A stretch of 63,628 nucleotides of DNA from Lachnospiraceae bacterium (GTDB taxonomy: Bacteria > Bacillota > Clostridia > Lachnospirales > Lachnospiraceae). The notes below the pieces were generated by a model that did no database searches, was not told the origin of the DNA, and worked only from the letters and a program-made list of their open reading frames with translations. The translations under genes were made by a program, and so were the position numbers. Shown one piece after another: positions 18,302 through 27,726 of this stretch (positions within the stretch are counted from its first letter, which is position 1; every line of letters starts with the position of its first letter). The DNA is taken from contig JAILQQ010000130.1 in NCBI GenBank assembly GCA_024698885.1, positions 1 through 63,628 on the forward strand, in the 5' to 3' direction.

Positions 18302-21300
18302 AAAAGCTTTCCTTTATTATCATCCCTCTCGATCTTAGGTGCGTTTCCGTACGACACCAATTGGGCAAATACATCCTTTAACTCCCACCAGGAGGCGCCA
18401 AGCACGCCTGAGGTAAGGCTTCCGTTAAGCTTTCTTATTTCTTTTTTCGCGCCAAAGCCGGTCTTTCCGTTAATGGCTTCATCAACCGTTGCTTTCAGGT
18501 TCCCTTCCTCATCCTTTTCATAGACACGATTATGGAGATTAAGCGGATCCCTTACCAGGATATACCAACGGTTATTTTTAAGCTGAACATCCAGCATGCT
18601 CATTTCATGCATGGAAACGGCAAAAGTCATCCCCTCCTTTTTTCTTTTTGCGGTTTTTACATCATGGAGGAAGATCATCTCCTCCCTGGAATAATATCCG
18701 CCGGGATTCATTTCCATCATTGCTTTATTGCGGTCTCTCGCATAGATGTCCGTTATTTTACACCTGGCGTCGTAGTTTTCATTCGTTTCGTTAAAACCAC
18801 GCTTCAGCGGTTCATAATAAGTATCTTTTTCTCCAACGCTTGCAAGCATGGTTTCTAAAGACTGGCCGGCCATAAACCGTTCAAACAGTCGTGAAATAAC
18901 CGTAGAAGGTTCTAACAGGTCCGTCCCGTCATCCGGCTCCGGGCTCTCTGTCAGGATATTTTTCATAACCTGCGCGGCTATCGCTTCGGGATCCCGTGTA
19001 TATACCTCCTCTATCCGTTTTTGGATGGCATTCAGATCCTCCTCCTTCGCCCCTGGTATTTCTCTGAGGATATCCTCTTTTATAGAGGAGAACTGGACCT
19101 TTCTTAGATCATTGGCGGCCTGCACCTTGGCCTTGACTGTTTCAATGGTGGAATTGATCCACTCCTCCTCGTTCTGAAGGTCTGCGGAATTATTTTTTTC
19201 GATCGCCTCCCAGATATCAAAATGCAGCCAAAGGGGAACGCCGCTTAAAAGCATTCTCATTCTTCTGTTGTCGATATCTGCTTCAGTGAGATGATCGATT
19301 TCCGGCTCGGGCTTGTTATGCTCCCAGCAGTCCTTCCTGCCGGTAAGATGCATCAGTACCTTATCAGCAGATCCTGCCGCGATCTCGGTGGCCAGATCCG
19401 CAATCTCTCCCGTTTTCCTGTCCACTGTGGAAACCCTGTGCTGGGTCCCGGTAGAAGCATATGCCTTTTCCAAAAGCTGGACCCACATGCAGTCCTGGGC
19501 TGTGGCACTGATATCGTAATCCTTTCTCACCCTGATATAGACAGGACGCATCGTGACCTCCGGGCGTACCATATCATTCTCCGAGTCTACCCTGCGGTTA
19601 TTTTCGTCAAAGGCCATATAAAGCCTTACTAAGACTGTGCCGTCCCCTACATCATGAAACATATTCAGGATACCCTCAGGATTGGAACGCATATACGCGG
19701 TAATGGCGCCCAGAAAATAGCAGTCTCCGATATATCCCTGCTTAATATCATTGATATGGGGCTTGTGCAGAAAGAGCGGCAGATCCTTTACATTGCTTTC
19801 ATTAACATCATCACCGCTGTACATCGTATATACCGCAGTCTGGTCTTTTGCCGCCGCGTATTCCGCGTCCGTCATTCTTTCGGGGTTATTAACATCCCTG
19901 AGCTTTCCACGGCCCACGTCCCTGATCTCCGTCATTATATCGAGCAGGCCCTTTATCACATTATCCTCAAAGCTTATATTCCTAAGCTTTACAAAGGATC
20001 TCTGCAGATCCTTCTGGAACTTGTCAAGGAAAGCCATTTCCATTTCCGTCGTATCTGTCGTCACGATATACTTGATCTTGACATAATGCTCCATGGCTTC
20101 GACGGCCGTTTGGATCTCAGGGGGATATTCCTGTTCCCGTCCGTTAAGAAGAAGCCTGATCCCCGCAATACGTTCTTTAAGGTCATCCTTCATCCGGTCT
20201 CCAAACAGATCCGAGATATCCACGGGAGGCACTGACGCATCCCCGCGCTGCAGCTTGAGATCATCCCCTGCCTGATGATCCATTATTTCCTGAGGCATCC
20301 TTTCAAGTCTTTCCACGGATTCGGCATACTTTTCCTCCCCATGCACTTTATTACGGTCTGCGCTGTAAGCCCAGTGAAAGCCATGGAGAAGGGGGGCGAT
20401 CAGCCACTGCGTAAATGTCCTGCCTTCATTTCTTGCATTAAGGGCCCATTCGTACTGTTCCGTATAATGCGTGGTATGGGCCTTAATGTCGTTGAAATCG
20501 AAAAGCCGCTGCTCCGCCTCTGCCCGAAGCTTAAGGAGTCCGTCCAGAGAATCGTCTTTTCCCTCTACGGTATTTCCGTTCTCGTCTTTGTGCCTTCCCC
20601 TCAGCTTTTCTTTGTCGGAAAGCCTTTTTTCTTCATCCTTCAGAGCCTGGTTATCCTTATCCATATTAAGGGCAGCCTGCACGTTCAGAAGGCGCTTCCG
20701 TTCCCATACAACAACAGCTCTTTTGGCAAGGATGTCAAGCACTTCGGAAGCCTCCGTATCCTTGCACTTTTTGGCAAGGGCACAGATCGTCTCCCTATTT
20801 TTATATATTTCAAAATCAGAAAACTTCTCGAAGGTGAGCGTTGCGATAAGCTCCTTTGCCTCCTCAAGGAAATTTCCTTCCCTGTTTTCAGGGCCTATAT
20901 ATTCGGCACGATCAGGGGAATCCTCTTCTTCAAGTTTATAGTCTGCCTGTCTGGCAGCCTTTAACGCATTCATTTTCTCCCGGTATTCCGTAAAATCCCG
21001 CTCGTATCTCTCCTGGCAGAGCCTTATCTTTTCCTGCGTGACAGTGGTATCGATCCCGCCTGCGCTCGTGAGCCGTCCCATGGTAAGAAGATCCTCTTCC
21101 AGTCTTTTCACGGTATCAAGCATATTGATCGCTGCATCAGCCATGCCGATCTGTATATCAGATTGCTCCAGGTAGTATGAACTTCTGCTGTCTTTTCTCA
21201 TGTCCTGTGCGCGCTCGATGATCTCCCGCTGGTCTATCAGATATGGCAGCAGATCAAGGTCCTTTTTCGGATTTCCGGTAAGGGTCAGAGCCCTCAGGTT

Positions 21301-22398
21301 TCTGGCATGGCCAAGGATCCCGAGTTTTCCCTTCGTATCCAAGATCCTTTCCCGGATCAGGAAATCATCCATCCGGTCGGCAAGACCTTTCTTTTCAAGC
21401 TCCTCTCCGCGTTTTCTGAGCTTTTCCTGAAGCGCGAGCCTGCTCTTGCCCGTCCCCGTCTGTCTCAGTGATTCCTTCAGATTCTTAAGCGTGCCGTTAA
21501 GGATAAAGTCATTTGATCTGTTCAGGAAAATGGCAAGGCCGCCCTGGGACTGCCATATCATCTCGGTAAGGTTCTGCTGCTCCGCAGTCATCTTTTCGCT
21601 TTTTTCCATACTGATCTCCCTGTTTTCATGGGTACGGAAATAGCTGTCAAGCATTACCTGTTTTTTCAGCCGGTAATAGCTTACGATGGTGCTTGCCTTC
21701 CCATAATAGCTTTCAAAGGAGAGTCGTATTCTCTCGGGAAGGCCTGCATAAACCTCCGGGTTTTTCGTGATCAGATACTGCATGCTGCTGAACTGCTCAC
21801 TGAATCTTTCAAGGATCGCGGCGTTTTCTGCGACCTTATTATTTGATCTGATATCCAGGTTCTCGAGCTTAAGCTTCATGAACTGTTTCATGCAGGAAAC
21901 GATGGCCTGGCCTTTATCAGCCCCGTGATAAAGCTTTATCAGATCTGCATTGGCTTTTGTACTGGTTCCCATGAAGGAGGAAAGAACCTTAACGCTCAGC
22001 GGCATCCCATTCCCGATGATCCCGGATTTTTTGGCCGCCTGGAGAGCGCGTTCACGCATTTTTTTCTGGCGGTCTATTTCCTGCTCTTCGATAAACTCGG
22101 CGTTCACCTTCTTATGCCAGAGTTCCGTTCCCTTCTTCGAAGCCTGTTCTTTCCTCTGCTTTTCTGTATATACATCCTTGTAGGCTTTCCCGTAAGAGCT
22201 GAAGGTCTCTTTCTCCTGTTTTTTCGAATGGACCTCGCTCCTTATTCCCTGAAGGAAATCGCCCATCGCCCTCTGCTTCTCTGCTTTGTTTTCCGCGGAA
22301 TTAAGAACCTCTGTCACGTTTTCCCAGGCTTTTTTATGATCCACTAATTGCTGTGAACCGTCCTGCTTATTCGTTGTTGTATATAAATCATTTGGCAT
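18286..22398 (-). CDS. Giant protein with C-terminal calpain-like (C2) cysteine protease domain
   Basis: About 1370 residues. The first ~870 are charged, helical and largely coiled-coil-like, with no signal peptide. The C-terminal third has a calpain-type core: 'IKQGYIGDCYFLGA' (Cys893), then 'WVQLLEKAYAST', then 'AVSMHEMS' (His1264), 'ILVRDPLNLHNR' and 'ASWWELKDVF'. In place of the usual Asn of the triad ('NPW') there is Asp ('RDP'). Calpains are intracellular, usually regulatory proteases. The start is the ATG eight bases after AAGGA; a TTG nine codons upstream has no site. A sirtuin gene lies upstream on the same strand. Substrate and trigger are unknown. Confidence 0.8.
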   Translation of the reverse strand: MPNDLYTTTNKQDGSQQLVDHKKAWENVTEVLNSAENKAEKQRAMGDFLQGIRSEVHSKKQEKETFSSYGKAYKDVYTEKQRKEQASKKGTELWHKKVNAEFIEEQEIDRQKKMRERALQAAKKSGIIGNGMPLSVKVLSSFMGTSTKANADLIKLYHGADKGQAIVSCMKQFMKLKLENLDIRSNNKVAENAAILERFSEQFSSMQYLITKNPEVYAGLPERIRLSFESYYGKASTIVSYYRLKKQVMLDSYFRTHENREISMEKSEKMTAEQQNLTEMIWQSQGGLAIFLNRSNDFILNGTLKNLKESLRQTGTGKSRLALQEKLRKRGEELEKKGLADRMDDFLIRERILDTKGKLGILGHARNLRALTLTGNPKKDLDLLPYLIDQREIIERAQDMRKDSRSSYYLEQSDIQIGMADAAINMLDTVKRLEEDLLTMGRLTSAGGIDTTVTQEKIRLCQERYERDFTEYREKMNALKAARQADYKLEEEDSPDRAEYIGPENREGNFLEEAKELIATLTFEKFSDFEIYKNRETICALAKKCKDTEASEVLDILAKRAVVVWERKRLLNVQAALNMDKDNQALKDEEKRLSDKEKLRGRHKDENGNTVEGKDDSLDGLLKLRAEAEQRLFDFNDIKAHTTHYTEQYEWALNARNEGRTFTQWLIAPLLHGFHWAYSADRNKVHGEEKYAESVERLERMPQEIMDHQAGDDLKLQRGDASVPPVDISDLFGDRMKDDLKERIAGIRLLLNGREQEYPPEIQTAVEAMEHYVKIKYIVTTDTTEMEMAFLDKFQKDLQRSFVKLRNISFEDNVIKGLLDIMTEIRDVGRGKLRDVNNPERMTDAEYAAAKDQTAVYTMYSGDDVNESNVKDLPLFLHKPHINDIKQGYIGDCYFLGAITAYMRSNPEGILNMFHDVGDGTVLVRLYMAFDENNRRVDSENDMVRPEVTMRPVYIRVRKDYDISATAQDCMWVQLLEKAYASTGTQHRVSTVDRKTGEIADLATEIAAGSADKVLMHLTGRKDCWEHNKPEPEIDHLTEADIDNRRMRMLLSGVPLWLHFDIWEAIEKNNSADLQNEEEWINSTIETVKAKVQAANDLRKVQFSSIKEDILREIPGAKEEDLNAIQKRIEEVYTRDPEAIAAQVMKNILTESPEPDDGTDLLEPSTVISRLFERFMAGQSLETMLASVGEKDTYYEPLKRGFNETNENYDARCKITDIYARDRNKAMMEMNPGGYYSREEMIFLHDVKTAKRKKEGMTFAVSMHEMSMLDVQLKNNRWYILVRDPLNLHNRVYEKDEEGNLKATVDEAINGKTGFGAKKEIRKLNGSLTSGVLGASWWELKDVFAQLVSYGNAPKIERDDNKGKLLKPLL

Positions 22399-22487
22399 AA
22401 CAATAGTCCTTTCTTGTAAAAACACTTCTGATGCCGGAGGTTTCCTCCTTCTGCCATGATATCATATTTAGGCCTGCCTGCATATGG

Positions 22488-23252
22488 TCATATTTGACCC
22501 AGTATCTTTCCGATACTGTCGTGAAAGACCAGATCCGCCCTGCCCTCAAGCTTTGTCTTTGACTTATTGATGATGACCATATGCTTTCCGTGATACAAGT
22601 GCGCAAGCTGGGCTGCGGATCCAACCGCAAGGGAGGTTCCGCCGATGATCAGGCAGTCTGCCTTTCCGATCATGCTGATGGATTCCTGATAGGCTTTTTC
22701 GGGGAGGAATTCCCCATACAGGGTCACATCGGGTCGTACGGTTTTCCCGCACTTCGTACATTTCGGTACAGGTTCCCTGCTGTCAAAAATATAGTTCCCG
22801 TCATATTCCGCCCCGCAGGATACGCAGTGATTACGCCAGGTCGTCCCGTGTATCTCCTGCACATTTCTACTTCCGGCTTTCTGATGCAGACCGTCTATAT
22901 TCTGCGTGATGATACCCTTCAACCGGCCGTCCTGTTCCATTTTCGCAAGGGCATAGTGGGCAGCATTCGGCTCCACGGCCCTTGCATCAAGATTTTTACG
23001 GTAGTAGTCAAAGAATACCTCCGGCTCATGCTTCAGGCAGTCATAGCTTAAGAGATATTCCGGTCTGTATTTTGAAAACCGCTTCTCTGTTTTATGATAC
23101 AGGCCGTTTTTGCTTCTGAAGTCCGGGATGCCGCTTTCCGTAGATACGCCGGCGCCGCCTAAGAACACAATGTACCGCGATCCTCTCAGTATTTCTTCAA
23201 AGCGGTCTGTTTTCTGTTCCTCTGAAAGTTCTCTTTTCATCCGTTTTAACAT
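22488..23252 (-). CDS. Sir2-family NAD-dependent protein deacylase
   Basis: A ~254-residue sirtuin. It has 'GAGVSTESGIPDFR' (NAD binding), 'ITQNIDGLHQKAG', catalytic His in 'VQEIHGT', a zinc site of two Cys pairs ('CVSC' and 'CTKC'), and 'IIGGTSLAVGSA' with 'IINK' at the end. It removes acyl groups from lysine using NAD. The length is typical of the bacterial class. The start is uncertain: candidates lie at 23252, 23240, or a GTG at 23336, none with a strong ribosome site. The calpain-domain gene follows ~90 bases downstream on the same strand. Confidence 0.92.
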   Translation of the reverse strand: MLKRMKRELSEEQKTDRFEEILRGSRYIVFLGGAGVSTESGIPDFRSKNGLYHKTEKRFSKYRPEYLLSYDCLKHEPEVFFDYYRKNLDARAVEPNAAHYALAKMEQDGRLKGIITQNIDGLHQKAGSRNVQEIHGTTWRNHCVSCGAEYDGNYIFDSREPVPKCTKCGKTVRPDVTLYGEFLPEKAYQESISMIGKADCLIIGGTSLAVGSAAQLAHLYHGKHMVIINKSKTKLEGRADLVFHDSIGKILGQI

Positions 23253-23381
23253 GATCTCGCATGTGCCATCTTCGTCTTCCCCGTATAAACAGATTATGAT
23301 CTCCATTGATGGATTTGGCAAGTTTTTATTGAACACAGTCAGATGTATGATGAGGCAGCAGGGCTGATGAATTGGTACTCG

Positions 23382-23409
23382 TTGAAAAAAAACGGATTCG
23401 TGGTAAAAT
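23382..23409 (+). promoter_or_regulatory. Promoter of the lipoprotein decarboxylase gene
   Basis: TTGAAA and TAAAAT are separated by 16 bases. The spacer 'CGGATTCGTGG' is nearly identical to that of the promoter at 33520-33547. Confidence 0.6.
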
Positions 23410-23513
23410 AAGACTGGAACAGTTCAAGGAAAGACGTCGTATTTTGTGGCGCACGCCAGTTTTGCTTATCAAAACAAAGGATATAGATCGAGGAGAACAG
23501 GAGGAAATGAACC

Positions 23514-24917
23514 ATGAAACAAATATCAGCAGTATTGGCATTGTCAGCCGGGATGCTTTTGATGCTGCCGGGTTGCTCTGTCGGGAGCGTGGATATCACG
23601 GCAGACGCCATTACCGTATCCTTGCCCGGGATTAAGCAGGATCCCGGAGATATCGGGGAGGCACTTCGTGCGTATGGAATTGCGGAGGAAGCGGATGAAG
23701 AGCAGGAGACTGCCGAAGCAGCAGCCTCTGAAACGGAGCCTTCCGAAGACGAGGTGGCCATTGACCCTGCCAGAGAAGAACTGGATGCGTTTGCGGCAGA
23801 GGTGCTGAAACAGAAGGAGATGGATTTTGGATATCCCGTCAACCAGAATATTGCTCTTGACGGCTTTTATGACTGGTTTCAGGAAAGCGGATATGACACA
23901 TTGATGGCGAATAATGCGGGCGACCCGTTTGTGACGGAAGGACATTATCATCTCAATGCTCTCAGCTATGAGCGGGAGGTGATTGATTTCTTCGGCCCGC
24001 TTTACGGTTATGATCCTGATGATCTCTGGGGGATCGTCACCTTCAGCGGAACCGACGGAAACGATCACGGGATATATTTCGGAGCAAAGTATCTGGAGTC
24101 AAAAACAAAGCAGAAGCCTGTGGTATATGTGTCGGACGCGGCGCATTACTCCAATATGCGTCTGGCGGATCTGCAGAATCTGGATCTGGTGCTTGTTCCC
24201 GCTGATGAGCATGGCTGCATGATCCCCGAGGAATTTGAAAAGATGCTGGTAAAGGATCGTCCGGCCCTGATGGTATATGCCATGGGAACGACCTTCAAGG
24301 GCGGCGTGGACGACCAGGCAGCGCTGAATGCCATATTGGACAAATACCCGTCCATCGAGGTATACCGTCATGTGGATGCGGCGCTCTTCGGAGGCTATCT
24401 GCCCTACACGGAATATAAGGATGCCGTGGACCGCAGAGTGGCAGGCTTTGATTCCATTGCGGTCAGCGGACATAAGTTTTTCGGTATGGATGAACCGGCA
24501 GGTATCTTCCTGACAACAATGGAGATCAAGGATAATCAGAATCCGTATGAGGTATCTTACCTGAACGGAAGCATGCCCATGATCAACTGTTCCCGTTCCG
24601 CCCTGTCCGCACTGAAATTCTGGTGGATCATCAAGCATGTGGGAATAGAGGGCTTTACCGAGCAGGCCAACGGGATGCTGGAGACAGCTGAGTGGTTGAA
24701 AGGAGAGCTGGATGCGATAGGATGGGAGGCATGGCTTGAGCCGATGTCCAATACAGTATACTTCAAGCGTCCGCCTCAGGAGATCGCGGCTAAATATGAC
24801 CTTGCTCCGGATTATGACGAAAGACTCGGGGGCGATCTGTCGCATATCGTGGTCATGCAGCATGTCACGAAGGAACGCCTGCAGGGCTTCTTGGATGATC
24901 TGGCGGCAGTAGAATAA
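23514..24917 (+). CDS. PLP-dependent decarboxylase-like enzyme with lipoprotein signal
   Basis: A 467-residue protein. Residues 1-21 form a lipoprotein signal (basic start, hydrophobic core, lipobox LPGC, Cys21), and an acidic linker runs to ~85. The rest resembles group II amino-acid decarboxylases of the histidine-decarboxylase type: 'GHYHLNALSYEREVIDFFG', 'YVSDAAHYSNMRLA', Asp288 in 'HVDAALFGGY' and Lys321 in 'SGHKFFGMDEP' (the Schiff-base lysine). The PLP-binding residues appear intact, so an active enzyme anchored outside the cell is predicted, which is unusual. The substrate is unknown. AGGAGG precedes the start. An MBL hydrolase follows. Confidence 0.85.
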   Translation: MKQISAVLALSAGMLLMLPGCSVGSVDITADAITVSLPGIKQDPGDIGEALRAYGIAEEADEEQETAEAAASETEPSEDEVAIDPAREELDAFAAEVLKQKEMDFGYPVNQNIALDGFYDWFQESGYDTLMANNAGDPFVTEGHYHLNALSYEREVIDFFGPLYGYDPDDLWGIVTFSGTDGNDHGIYFGAKYLESKTKQKPVVYVSDAAHYSNMRLADLQNLDLVLVPADEHGCMIPEEFEKMLVKDRPALMVYAMGTTFKGGVDDQAALNAILDKYPSIEVYRHVDAALFGGYLPYTEYKDAVDRRVAGFDSIAVSGHKFFGMDEPAGIFLTTMEIKDNQNPYEVSYLNGSMPMINCSRSALSALKFWWIIKHVGIEGFTEQANGMLETAEWLKGELDAIGWEAWLEPMSNTVYFKRPPQEIAAKYDLAPDYDERLGGDLSHIVVMQHVTKERLQGFLDDLAAVE

Positions 24918-25029
24918 AAACAGAACTCCTCAAAGGTCTTAATGGAACTATTTTTATCACGGGGAACGGCTTTATGAGCAATATGCGAAAGCGATCCGGG
25001 AAATGATCCGAAAGGTGAAAGGAGAATAA

Positions 25030-25722
25030 ATGGCAGAGATAATCAGGATCAATGACAGCACCTGGCGGTTTGAGGATGACAGCGTTCGGTTTTTTCTTCT
25101 TTGCGGAGACGAGAAGGCCGCACTGGTCGATTCCGGCATGAACACGCCGGACGCCAGGAAAATGGCGGAAAGCCTGACGGATCTTCCGATCATACTGATC
25201 AATACACACGCCGATCCGGATCATATTTCAGGGAATGCGGCTTTTGAAGAGTTTTATATGAGCCCGGCGGAAGAGCCCAACTATCGGGAGAACAATGGAA
25301 AAGGAACGATATTGCCTGTGAAGGAGGGGGACATTATCGATCTTGGGAACAGAACCCTCAGCATCATCGATATTCCGGGGCACACGCCGGGAAGCATAGC
25401 GATCTTAGACGAGAAATACAGGGTACTGATCAGCGGAGATTCCGTGGAAGACGGCAATGTGTTCATGTTCGGGAAATACAGGAATATGGATCTGTATATA
25501 GACAGTCTCAGGCACCTTGCCAGATATGACGGCCGGTATGATGAGATTTATGCCATGCATGGGTCGATTCCGGTTAAACCGGATATCATCGGCAAACTGA
25601 TCGAAGGTGCCGGACAGATCAAAAATGGAGAGGCAGCAGGAACAAAGCTTAATCTGTTCGGCAGCGAGGTACTCTTGTATAAGTTCCCTTACGCGGGATT
25701 TTTGTGTGAGACAGAAGGATAA
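25030..25722 (+). CDS. MBL-fold metallo-hydrolase
   Basis: A 230-residue metallo-beta-lactamase-fold enzyme. The metal motif is 'THADPDH' (His60, Asp62, Asp64, His65), with later ligands in 'GHTPGS', 'SGDS' and 'AMHGS'. In this family it hydrolyses thioesters, phosphoesters or similar; the substrate is not evident. GAAAGGAG precedes the start. It follows the decarboxylase by ~110 bases. The region between carries a short coding-like tail (ending '...QYAKAIREMIRKVKGE') that may be a gene remnant. Confidence 0.85.
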   Translation: MAEIIRINDSTWRFEDDSVRFFLLCGDEKAALVDSGMNTPDARKMAESLTDLPIILINTHADPDHISGNAAFEEFYMSPAEEPNYRENNGKGTILPVKEGDIIDLGNRTLSIIDIPGHTPGSIAILDEKYRVLISGDSVEDGNVFMFGKYRNMDLYIDSLRHLARYDGRYDEIYAMHGSIPVKPDIIGKLIEGAGQIKNGEAAGTKLNLFGSEVLLYKFPYAGFLCETEG

Positions 25723-25727
25723 GAAGT

Positions 25728-26363
25728 TCAGTTTTTTTCTTCTTCCGCGGGTTCAAATATCATATCGGTCAGAGAGGATGACAGAAGATCTCCCGGATCG
25801 GCGTTTATACTGATCCATGCGTCTATCTTATCCGCAGGAAGAATGAGCGGCATGCGGTCGTGCAGCTGCTTCAGTCCTTCCCCCGGTTCTCTTGTAAGGA
25901 CAGTAAAGACGGGGAGGTCATCCTCAAAGCGGTACAGCCCGCAAAGGTAGGTGACAGAGGTACCGACGGGCTGGATCACATATTTTTTTCCTGTCTTTTT
26001 CCGGCCGGCCGGCGTAGTGAAATGCTCCCATTCGTAGTACCAGGAGGCCGGCACAATACAGCGATGTTTGTGCCAATGCTCAGCAAAAAGGGGTTTCCCG
26101 GAGGCGGTTTCGACCCTGGCGTTCACGACAGGGGAAGTGCTCTTTGGCAGGGTGAATCCCCATTTCATCGGAAATACAGTCCTGTTTCCCTTCCGGTTGG
26201 GCGCGATCACAGGCACCAGATCAGTAGGCCGGATCTCACCGGAAGTAAGGAGAGGCTTTGCCATTTTCTTCAGGAATTTCATGGTGAGGGCAGAACGTTT
26301 GGCTGCCTCCATGATGTCCTGCAATTCAGCATTTTCTTTCTCAATGAAAAATCTTGTACACAT
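25728..26363 (-). CDS. SOS response-associated peptidase (SRAP/YedK-HMCES family)
   Basis: A 211-residue SRAP protein. The start is chosen so that the essential Cys is residue 2 ('MCTRFF'), as required after Met removal to crosslink to abasic sites in single-stranded DNA. Other conserved residues are 'VNARVET', the Glu in 'WYYEWEH', and the His in 'LHDRMP'. These proteins shield abasic sites. The gene lies convergent to the MBL gene with 5 bases between stops. An earlier in-frame start would bury the Cys and is rejected. Confidence 0.93.
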   Translation of the reverse strand: MCTRFFIEKENAELQDIMEAAKRSALTMKFLKKMAKPLLTSGEIRPTDLVPVIAPNRKGNRTVFPMKWGFTLPKSTSPVVNARVETASGKPLFAEHWHKHRCIVPASWYYEWEHFTTPAGRKKTGKKYVIQPVGTSVTYLCGLYRFEDDLPVFTVLTREPGEGLKQLHDRMPLILPADKIDAWISINADPGDLLSSSLTDMIFEPAEEEKN

Positions 26364-26551
26364 ATCTATACCTGTCTCATCTGATCCGGTAACGGATCGT
26401 CTCTGCCACACATAGGATAAGAATACCACATGCTGCCGGCTTTAGGCTATACTGAATGAAATTTGAAGCGAGGCTCTATACCTGCGGCATATGCGCTTTG
26501 ATGAAAGAGCAGGCATAGCCGAAGTGAAAATGAAAAACATTCTCAAATTAC

Positions 26552-26603
26552 TTGACATATAAATACCCTGTCGCTATAATTGGGAATAGTTCTCATATTG
26601 AGA
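26552..26603 (+). promoter_or_regulatory. Perfect sigma-A promoter with overlapping palindromic operator
   Basis: TTGACA (26552-26557) and TATAAT (26575-26580) are separated by exactly 17 bases, a full consensus. TCTCATATTGAGA (26591-26603) is a palindrome just downstream of the expected start of transcription. In front of a zinc-type transporter gene it is a good candidate operator for a metal-sensing repressor (Fur/Zur or MntR class). Confidence 0.75.
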
Positions 26604-26670
26604 GCGAGGAATGCCTTGCAATTGCCTTATTTTTTGTGCGTGAAATAATAGAGATACGGAGGAAATAAAG

Positions 26671-27702
26671 GTGAAAAAATATATTCCTTTTCTGGTGGCC
26701 GCGATTATGATGGTGTGCTGTCTTTCGGCTTGCGGATCGGTAAATGATACATCTGCGGTATCAGGTGGTGATAAGCTTCAGATCGTAACAACAATCTTTC
26801 CCGAATATGACTGGGTAATGAATGTCCTTGGAGATAATCCGGCAAAGGCTGAAGTTACGATGCTTTTGAATAACGGCGTTGACCTTCACAGCTATCAGCC
26901 TACGGCAGACGATATCCTGAAGATATCAACCTGTGACGTGTTTATATATGTGGGTGGTGAATCTGATAAATGGGCAGAAGATGCCCTTAAGGAAGCAATA
27001 AATAAAGATATGACTGTGATCAACCTTCTTGATGTACTCGGAGATTCCGTTAAGGAAGAGGAACTGGTAGAAGGAATGCAGGAAAGCGAACATGAACATG
27101 AACACGAGGATGTTGATGAGCATGAAGGCGAAGAAGAGGATCATGAACATGAGGAAGGCGAAGTGGAGTATGACGAACACGTATGGCTGTCACTTCGAAA
27201 TACTGCAACATTAACTGACACCATTTCAAAGGAGCTACAGAGGATAGATTCGGCAAATGCTTCAGTTTATAAGACCAACAGTGACGCATATATCAAAAAA
27301 CTGAATGACCTCGATAAACAGTACGGTGATGTCGTGTCGGCATCAGCAGTTAAGACACTCCTGTTCGGCGACCGCTTCCCGTTCCGTTATCTTACGGAAG
27401 ATTACGGTTTAACCTATTATGCGGCGTTTGCCGGATGCTCGGCTGAAACAGAGGCGAGCTTTGAGACTATCACTTTCCTGGCCCGAAAGGTTGATGAGCT
27501 GTCATTACATGCCGTTATGACGATCGAAGGGAATGATCACAGGATCGCGGAAACGATCATACAAAACACTACTGACATGGATCAGCAGATACTTACGATG
27601 GATTCCATGCAGTCCACCACGTTAAAGGATGTGGAGGGTGGAACAACATATCTGTCGATCATTGAGAAGAATCTGTCTGTTCTTAAAGAGGCACTTAAGT
27701 AG
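26671..27702 (+). CDS. znuA: Zinc/metal ABC transporter substrate-binding lipoprotein (ZnuA-like)
   Basis: A 343-residue cluster A-I solute-binding lipoprotein (lipobox LSAC, Cys21). It has a metal ligand His73 in 'DLHSYQP', a His/Glu/Asp-rich loop (~residues 134-168) and His170 in 'DEHVWLS'. The His-rich loop is a mark of zinc rather than manganese binders. It captures metal outside the cell for import. No permease or ATPase gene is next to it, so it must work with subunits encoded elsewhere. A perfect promoter with an operator-like palindrome precedes it. Confidence 0.9.
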   Translation: MKKYIPFLVAAIMMVCCLSACGSVNDTSAVSGGDKLQIVTTIFPEYDWVMNVLGDNPAKAEVTMLLNNGVDLHSYQPTADDILKISTCDVFIYVGGESDKWAEDALKEAINKDMTVINLLDVLGDSVKEEELVEGMQESEHEHEHEDVDEHEGEEEDHEHEEGEVEYDEHVWLSLRNTATLTDTISKELQRIDSANASVYKTNSDAYIKKLNDLDKQYGDVVSASAVKTLLFGDRFPFRYLTEDYGLTYYAAFAGCSAETEASFETITFLARKVDELSLHAVMTIEGNDHRIAETIIQNTTDMDQQILTMDSMQSTTLKDVEGGTTYLSIIEKNLSVLKEALK

Positions 27703-27726
27703 GGGGAAGAAGGGTAGAACTGAAAG

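Noticed and set aside
20275-20964. Long plus-strand reading frame within the calpain-domain gene
   Set aside because: It is antisense to a well-supported coding frame, has no ribosome site, and reads as low-complexity hydrophobic sequence. The same applies to the antisense frames at 35659-36699 and 39704-40672.
1-22425. Prophage or integrative element
   Set aside because: No integrase, portal, terminase, capsid or tail gene and no repeated ends were seen; composition does not shift clearly at the borders.
24930-25029. Short coding-like tail before the MBL gene
   Set aside because: The bases before 25030 read as ~26 coding-like residues ending '...QYAKAIREMIRKVKGE', but a stop lies just upstream and no start exists; it may be a gene remnant, but evidence is too thin for a feature.
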